From: Aurelia coerulea | Taxonomy: Eukaryota > Cnidaria > Scyphozoa > Semaeostomeae > Ulmaridae | Assembly (NCBI GenBank): GCA_039566865.1 | Contig: CM076947.1 | Coordinates: 7,385,501-7,449,500, forward strand | Reading direction: 5' to 3' | Length of the DNA: 64,000 bases | Shown here: in pieces, positions 57,911 through 64,000 of the stretch | Numbering within the stretch: the stretch's first letter is position 1 | How the letters are laid out: each line of letters begins with the position of its first letter | Position numbers and translations under genes: made by a program | Notes under the pieces: generated by a model | Told to the model about the DNA's origin: nothing | The model's database searches: none | What the model saw: only the letters and a program-made list of their open reading frames with translations

Positions 57911-58711
57911 CCAGGTGACCCAAATAAAGTGACCCAACCCAATCTGTTATAGAGAAAACAGTAAGTGGCTGATTGAAATGCTTCAAACGTTTTTCTGTCG
58001 CTAAAACATTAGCCTACGTTATGAGTATTTTTTCAATTTTTTGGACACGGTAAATTTCCCGAATTAAGGATTATGAGAAAAAGGGCATGCTTGAAATCTT
58101 CCAAGGGTCGTCAAAAACAGGGGATCGATTTGCAGCCTTTTCAGATCTTCAAAAAGATTAGGAGCGTGTTTCATTTCAGCCTGGGAATAGGCAACCCAGT
58201 TGAATGTTGTCAGAGCAAGTTTATAGTCCCTAGATACCTAAAATATTCTTGTCTCAAGGGACAAGGATACTACTGCTTTTCTACAAGCAATTCTTGAACA
58301 TTTTGATCTACATGGAAAATTGAATTCCTTTGAAATTCCACAAGTTTACAAAGAACATTTATTTTCTGCTCCAAATGCTTAGGTACCTTGGGACCATAAG
58401 CTTGATCTGGGAACTTTTAACTGAATTGGCTATTCCCAGGCTGAAATGAAACACCCTCCTCGTTGTTTTGAAAATGTGAAATGGATTTAAATCGATCCCC
58501 TGTTTTTGACGACTTTTTGTGGATTTCAAGCTGGCCTGTTTTCTCCAAATCTTTAATTCAGGACATTTACAGTCCTGAACAAATTTCCAAAAAATACTCA
58601 TAATGTAGGCTAGTCTTTCAGCATTAGAACAACGTTTGAATCATTTCCATCAGCCAAGTACTTTTTTTCTAGAGCCGATTGCGTTGGGTCACTTTTTTCT
58701 TGGTCACCCGG
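57911..58711. mobile_element. Foldback element with TA TSD and long inverted arms
   Basis: The left end CCAGGTGACCCAAATAAAGTG and right end CACTTTTTTCTTGGTCACCCGG are inverted, with TA at 57909-57910 and 58712-58713. Arms of ~350 bp each are inverted relative to each other (for example 58096-58170 against 58480-58540), separated by a short loop near 58310-58370. The apparent frames 58073-58297 (+) and 58359-58601 (-) are the same sequence in the two arms. Confidence 0.75.
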
Positions 58712-59285
58712 TAGTAGTTTGCAATAAGTAGATAGTAGTCCATGGCCCTCGTCAAATTTTTTTTTAGGGGCAATGATTTCAGACCGACATATCGCAAGCT
58801 TGGCAATTTACGATCTGTTATATGCCATACAGTTTGCTACACTGCGCTTACTGCAACAGCCACAGCGCTAATGAGAGGTGACATATGCAAGAGTCTACTG
58901 TTTGATGATTCCAGTACAGTGTTAGTCCCAGTGGGGAGATCAAATTTTATTATGCAGTGGTGAACATGTGTAGAAGTGACAATGCTTTAAGAGCTGGGTG
59001 CAAGCAATGCTAGGAGCAAATAAGCAGAATGCACTGAAACAACTATCTATTATAGAAACTTGAAGACGGTAGCAAATATCTACAACTAGAACAGGTCAGT
59101 TCCGCAACGAGGAAATGAACTTTCGGCAGTGTCTGATTGCCATGTTTCATTGCTCGACAACCGATAATAACAAATCGTTGGTCTTTGACGAATTCAAGCA
59201 ATCAGAATCAACAGTTTATGTGGTTATCACAACCTCGTCATTTGAAATGAGACTGGACTTCTGACACTGACATCAAGAAGTTGAA

Positions 59286-59393
59286 GTGGAAGATACCACT
59301 GACTTCTATTTTTGTGAGGAATCGGCAACAATACCTGAAAAAGAAAGTGAAGATGAATCTGAGGATAGCTGCTCCAAGAACATATTTAGGTAT
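59286..59393 (+). pseudogene. Possible acidic exon of the DGRFDS gene
   Basis: A frame MEDTTDFYFCEESATIPEKE, then an Asp/Glu/Ser run, ends at AACATATTTAG|GTATGT, a good donor (GT at 59392). Acidic linkers before the catalytic exon are what I recall for this family. The upstream acceptor is not defined. Confidence 0.4.
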
Positions 59394-59781
59394 GTTGATA
59401 TAGAGCTAATTTCATACAGTATATATCCAGTGAAACATTTGTCTATTATCCAATTTTGTTACTGTTTGTTGCTAGATCTGTGTTGCTGTGTTGTATCTGT
59501 TACACGGAGCTGTCAGTTGGAACCAGGTTCAGTTCAAGTACCATATGATTTTATATATTATATTAGCATCATTTTTCATTTGTTAGAATGTTTTTGAAGG
59601 TTCCTTTCAATGTTGTATGTAAATATTGATATAGATCATATAGATAACGTCTCAGTTTTGCTCTACTCATTAGCAACTCTGCAGAAATGCTGTACACCTT
59701 TAGAAGAAACCCTTTGATGTTGAGAAAAGTTCACAAAGAGCCCATGCTTAGAAAACCTCATACTTTTTTATCTGATTTTAG

Positions 59782-60321
59782 TGTGGAGCATGGAACACAA
59801 CACTAAGATGAACCAAACTTTGTTGTATTTATGGCATGCTCATGACTCTCTTCCAAATGTTTTGTTTCAATTGTAAGACAGAAAGCCCAAATGTTGAGAT
59901 AAAGCTCACTGGATCCATGGCCACAGTCACTCAGACCTGCAATCACTGTGGAAAGAATCGACAACTTAAGTGGAGAAGTCAGCCATTCATCTTTGGAAGG
60001 CATCCTGCTGGAAACATCATGATGAGTTTGGGTATCTTACTGTATGGTGTCAATATCAGTCAAGTTCTCCTTATGTTTCGCCACATGGGTTTGTCAGCAA
60101 TATCGCCACGCTCCTATATTTCCCACCAGCGGAAGTTTCTATTTCCGTCTGTTTTCTTGGAAAAGTATCGTGCAGCCTTGATAGCAAAGCTTAAGGGTGT
60201 GAAAGATGCCCAATTGTCTGGAGACGGCAGGTTCGATTCGATGGGACACAATGGACAGTATGGTGTTTACACAATGTTTTGCAATTCCATATCTAAACTG
60301 GTGCACTTTGAGCTATTACAG
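59782..60321 (+). pseudogene. DGRFDS-type transposase-like gene, first catalytic exon
   Basis: It begins after the acceptor TCTGATTTTAG and ends at CTATTACAG|GTACTT. It reads DEPNFVVFMAC, then a frame change near 59838 to LFQMFCFNCKTESPN and CNHCGKNRQLKW (four-Cys zinc cluster), WRSQPFIFGRHPAGNIMMS, a helix, and SGDGRFDSMGHNGQYGVY (first acidic motif). An in-frame TAA occurs before DEP. I know this order as a multicopy cnidarian family with no superfamily name I can defend. The catalytic role is inferred from conserved acids. Confidence 0.7.
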
Positions 60322-60453
60322 GTACTTGATAAATGTAATAATAATAATAATAATACTTGGTTTGAACATATTCTCTTCTTCTCTCTGATGACCCCTTGCC
60401 TGTGACCCCAGTAGGTACAGGTACCAAAAAGAGGTTTAGGGACATATATTTGC

Positions 60454-61080
60454 CGACAACTGTAATCCACAGGTCAGCAGGTCATGTAATCGGTGGGTCA
60501 CGTCAGATAGTCTGCGGGTCACCATATTTGCGGTCAGTGGCCGAGCGGCTATAGCTGCGAGCATTCCTACACCATCTGGTCGGTAAAATGTTCAGACTGA
60601 GCAGTCCTTTCAATCCGAAGCAAAGGAGGCTGAGGAGGCCGACACAAATAACTTCATAAATCAGCGATAACTAGATTAACTAGTATAATGGATAATGGAT
60701 ATACTGTAAAGAGATACAGTATTTGCTTTCAGTGTTTCAGGTGTTTCAGACCTGGATAATGATAACTCAAGGTCAAATTTCAATCCCATGCAGTGTGATA
60801 TTCCACTCGAATGGAAAATGCCCATTATCTTGGTATCAATTATTGGTTTCTAAGGACTTGCGGGAATTCTTTAAATTGTTACGGTATTTCAAAGAGCATC
60901 ATGCGTGGGCATGAGCTAAGAAAGATCGATGCCACCCTGATCGTACACATACCAGTATGTGGAAGAATGCTCGCAGCTATAGCCGCTTGACCACTGGCCG
61001 CTAATACAGTGACCCGTGGATTGCATGACCTGGTGACCCGCCGATTACATGACCTGGTGGCCCGTGGATTACAGTTGCCG
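60454..61080. mobile_element. MULE-like non-autonomous element with 9-bp TSD, in intron
   Basis: TATATTTGC flanks the element at 60445-60453 and 61081-61089. The ends CGACAACTGTAATCCAC and GTGGATTACAGTTGCCG open inverted arms of about 130 bp (the CTATAGCTGCGAGCATTC segment is in both). 627 bp, no coding capacity. It sits inside the intron 60322-61638. Confidence 0.8.
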
Positions 61081-61156
61081 TATATTTGCATTTTGGAATT
61101 TCTATGGGATCTCTTATTGTATATTTCTTTACTTTGAATTAAGTAAACAAACACTT

Positions 61157-61271
61157 ACCAGTTCACAGTTTCAAGAAATATCTGCATGCGCACCTTCTTA
61201 GGAAGAAAGCTTGCATCAGTTTTCTTCCAAAAAGAAATGTGTGGATTGATTTCCTAGAACTGTGAACCGGT
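61157..61271. mobile_element. Short palindromic MITE, member 2
   Basis: ACCAGTTCACAGTTTC and GAACTGTGAACCGGT frame a ~115-bp element related to 49668-49791, again inside the intron of the DGRFDS gene. Confidence 0.55.
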
Positions 61272-61638
61272 GTATTGTCAAAATAACGTGGCAATGCAAG
61301 ACACACTGATAAGTCTTTACAATTTTCAAGACTTGACATGCAAAATTTTTCACAAAAATGATTTTCTGTACAGTATATAGAGTACATGCATTGCGCACTT
61401 TAACATGATAAGAATTCTTAAGAATTCTTGACACTTTATTAGAATTCTTGACAAATCGGAAAAACCGTTAGTTCTCAAAAAAGACATTTTAGGAAATTAA
61501 GAATATTCTCAAGCATTATAACAATTCTTTGGCAGGAAAATCACGTTCATGTGCGCAAGGCCTGCACTGTATATAATTTGGACAAATTTATCTGCAAACT
61601 TTGTGTACACTCTGTTTAGTATCTTATTTTTTCACCAG

Positions 61639-62074
61639 TCCAACCAAACAGGAAATAGCAATGCCATGGAGCTTGGTGCTGCATAATTTTGCTTCCAATA
61701 TGCCAGGAAGGCTGGTTTGCAAATACCATAATTCATTAGTGACAGGCACGGGGGTATTGCAAAGTGGATAAGAGAATCTCAGACAGGAATACGGCAGTTT
61801 CATGACCTTTGGCATATTGTTAAAGTTGTTTCAAAAAAGGTTCTCCAAGCCAGCAAGGAGAAAGGCAATGAGAAGATACAAGATTGGTTGAAAGGCATTC
61901 AAAATCATCTTTACTGGAGTGCTTTATCCACAAAGCAAGGATTTGGAGATCTCATTGTCGCTAAATGGAAATCAATCATGAGACACATCGCAAATAAGCA
62001 TACAAATCATCCAGACCCCCTGTTTCGTAATTGTGCACATGGTGAGCTGAAAAAACGTGACTACTTCAAAATAG
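61639..62074 (+). pseudogene. DGRFDS-type gene, second catalytic exon
   Basis: It starts after TTTTTCACCAG, joins the previous exon in phase (ELLQ then SNQTGNSNAMELG) and ends at AAAATAG|GTAAAT. It carries the second acidic motif ISDRHGGIAKWI, then FHDLWHIVKVVSKK, WLKGIQNHLYWSALSTKQGF and RNCAHGELKKR. Two in-frame TAA codons (61684-61686 and 61729-61731) interrupt it before the DRH motif, so this copy is dead. Spliced homology nevertheless fixes the intron as 60322-61638. Confidence 0.78.
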
Positions 62075-63104
62075 GTAAATCAATTCAAATTTTACTGTAT
62101 TTGTGTCAAAGTTGATTTCTGATGAATTTGCAAATGACAAACTGTATATTGCCATGCCAAAGCAATAAATTTCAAACTTTTCAACTGATGGGTATGCTTC
62201 TACATCAGCCATCAACTTAGAGATCTCCTTCAGACATTTTAATGGTGACAAATAATATGATCAATCTTGAAATGCTATTTGAAAGTTTATACAATTATCT
62301 CTATTTGCAGTGTCCATTATTGCAGCATCATATGTTGGCATTAACATTTTGCTGCATTGTGTCCTCATTTATTTCCAAAATCATCAGTGAATGAGACAAT
62401 GTAACTACCTGAATAATAAAAAATGAAGAAAACATCAGCTTCCCATCACAGAAGTACAGTATAACACTCAAGCAATCAATCAAACCAAAAATAGAGTAAA
62501 TGAAATGAATCATCTTATTTGAATAGGAACACAACCTCATGACAGGCTATACAGTATAATGATGAATAAAGTGACACTAAATGATATCAGCATGGCTTCA
62601 TCAGATGCACAAACAAGTTGCTTGGAGGGTTTCCACTCGACATTGAACCACTGGCACCCCAAAATGACGCATTATTCATGTTTTGGTACCTATTGTAGGT
62701 GTGTACACAATATTCAACAATATGAAGAATTGTAAATATGCATACGTTCATAAGATTGAAAAAAATGGTATAAAAGAAGTTCAGATGCAAAAAGACAAGA
62801 TATGTAGCACACTGAGGCTTTTCTGACTTGTGTCTTCATCAGAGTACTTCTTTTATATTGTATATTTGTGCAACTTTCTACCAATATTTTCATAAGATTG
62901 AAAAATATGTGGCTGATACACTCAATTTGAATGATAATTCTGCAAAGTTTGTGTCCTAGGTCATTACAATTCCTTTCCACTAGTCTGTGATATGGTCTAA
63001 ATCTACTGTATTACCTGTATTACCTACAGTTTACCTTACTTTAAAAGTGGCTAGGTGCTAAACATTTCAACATATTTTACTCATGTTCATGTCACTATTT
63101 TCAG

Positions 63105-63253
63105 ACATATATTGGCCATTCTACTTTTCAATGAAAATCTAAAGCGTGAGAAACGTAAAGCAAAGGATGCCACAAGCTATATAAATGTTGTGTACCCAAA
63201 ATATAAATTTGGAGAGGAAATTGTTAGAGAGATTGCTGTTCCCCCAACATATG
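63105..63253 (+). pseudogene. DGRFDS-type gene, C-terminal exon
   Basis: After TATTTTCAG the frame reads HILAILLFNENLKREKRKA and INVVYPKYKFGEEIVREIAV up to ATG|GTATGT. This is the C-terminal segment of the same family, but the phase does not match the end of the 62074 exon, and the exon normally between them was not found in 62075-63104. The gene is incomplete. Confidence 0.6.
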
Positions 63254-63303
63254 GTATGTATAAAGTAGATATTCTGTTGATGCAAACTGATAAAGATCTG
63301 TAA

Positions 63304-64000
63304 TTCAGATACAGTATTTCATTTGCCATCGTAATTGGAAAATTCAATACATTTTTGTTTTTTTCCTTCTTGTTTTCAAAAGGGGAGCTCCTGTCGTTAA
63401 GCATAGGGGTAGGGTAAATCAGTCAGCCAAACAAGTGGAAAAGATCTTCATTAAAACAGCTTTTTAGAGGCCATTTACATGAGACCCCACATGAAATTTA
63501 GGGCAATATGAGGCCCGATATTGACCTGATATCAAATTTGCCACAATGTCATGAAGCATTTGTATGACTTGGCATCAATATTTGAGAAAGAAAACAAAGG
63601 CGATTTGGTTTTCAAATCACCCTGATATGAGAAAAATGTGTTTACATGAGATTTTCATGCCAGCATGAGTTGCATGTGAGGGGAGGGCATAAAAAGCATG
63701 CCAGAACAGCCCAACATCATGTAAACACAACAGTAGGTCAGACCAGCAACTGATATGAAACTAATGCCTGTATGAGTTTCATGTCGGGTTTCATGTACAG
63801 GACTTCTTAGAAACTTTCAAAAATTTTTCAAAAAAATAGTCCCTGATCTCTTTGGACATATATGCCCTCATCCACAGCCGCATACATTCAAACCGAAAAA
63901 AAAACACCTTCCCTTGATGTGAAAAACAATAACTGATCAGTGAAAATAATTGTTTGTACTGTATGCTCTTTCTAGCCTATGTTGGAGATGTAAAAACTGA
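63304..64000. other. No gene recognised
   Basis: The segment is AT-rich with several related CATGAGA/TTACATGAGA words (63473-63485, 63631-63645, 63720-63730), perhaps an old repeat. No coding signal is supported. Confidence 0.3.

Noticed and set aside
58073..58601. Two small frames on opposite strands
   Set aside because: They are mirror images from the two arms of a foldback element.
1..64000. tRNA and rRNA genes
   Set aside because: I saw no convincing tRNA box A/box B pair or rRNA segment, though a proper covariance-model scan was not possible here.

Overview
This is an AT-rich, intron-bearing eukaryotic window, almost certainly from an animal. Spliced exons with GT/AG borders, BEL/Pao and DIRS retrotransposons, a THAP/P-element transposase, PIF/Harbinger, and many TA-, TTAA-, 8-bp- and 9-bp-TSD non-autonomous DNA elements point to an early-branching metazoan. 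A cnidarian (coral or anemone) is my best guess; that is inference from the repeat complement, not proof. No ordinary single-copy host gene can be named with confidence. Almost every coding signal belongs to a mobile element or to a transposase-like gene family.

Layout. 1-5 kb: a frameshifted coiled-coil gene (minus), a CG-rich hairpin repeat, and an 877-bp element with perfect ~74-bp inverted ends. 5-8.4 kb: a two-exon gene for an intact ~871-aa coiled-coil plus transposase-like protein. 8.4-39.4 kb: a 15-16 kb block present twice in direct tandem (8377-23572 and 23573-39367). Each copy holds a DIRS retrotransposon, an 81-bp minisatellite, TTAA and TA MITEs, a BEL/Pao LTR with gag, a degenerate coiled-coil/transposase-like/PHD gene, and a hAT-type MITE inserted in that gene. 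The DIRS is dead in copy 1 and fully open in copy 2, while the BEL gag is open in copy 1 and broken in copy 2. 39.8-42.1 kb: the tail of the interrupted gene and a third, diverged copy of the transposase-like segment. 42.3-46.4 kb: unassigned exons and the N-terminal exons of a transposase-like gene. 46.6-58.7 kb: a pile of nested elements. Three TTAA elements carry G-tract/C-tract hairpins. A THAP/P-element transposase gene is split by a 2.9-kb MULE-like element with a 9-bp TSD. A Harbinger transposase fragment is joined to a LINE reverse transcriptase fragment, and a TA foldback element follows. 59-63.3 kb: catalytic exons of a DGRFDS-type transposase-like gene, with a second 9-bp-TSD element in its intron.

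Most notable: (1) in both DIRS copies the Gag-like and RT frames are the same frame, separated by one UGA in the leaky UGA-CUA context, which suggests stop-codon readthrough; (2) the large tandem duplication has a 2-bp junction overlap, and the alternative of an uncollapsed haplotype must be excluded; (3) several insertions have exact target duplications, and two of them interrupt reading frames that are still in register across the insertion; (4) a family of TTAA elements ends in strong G/C hairpins.
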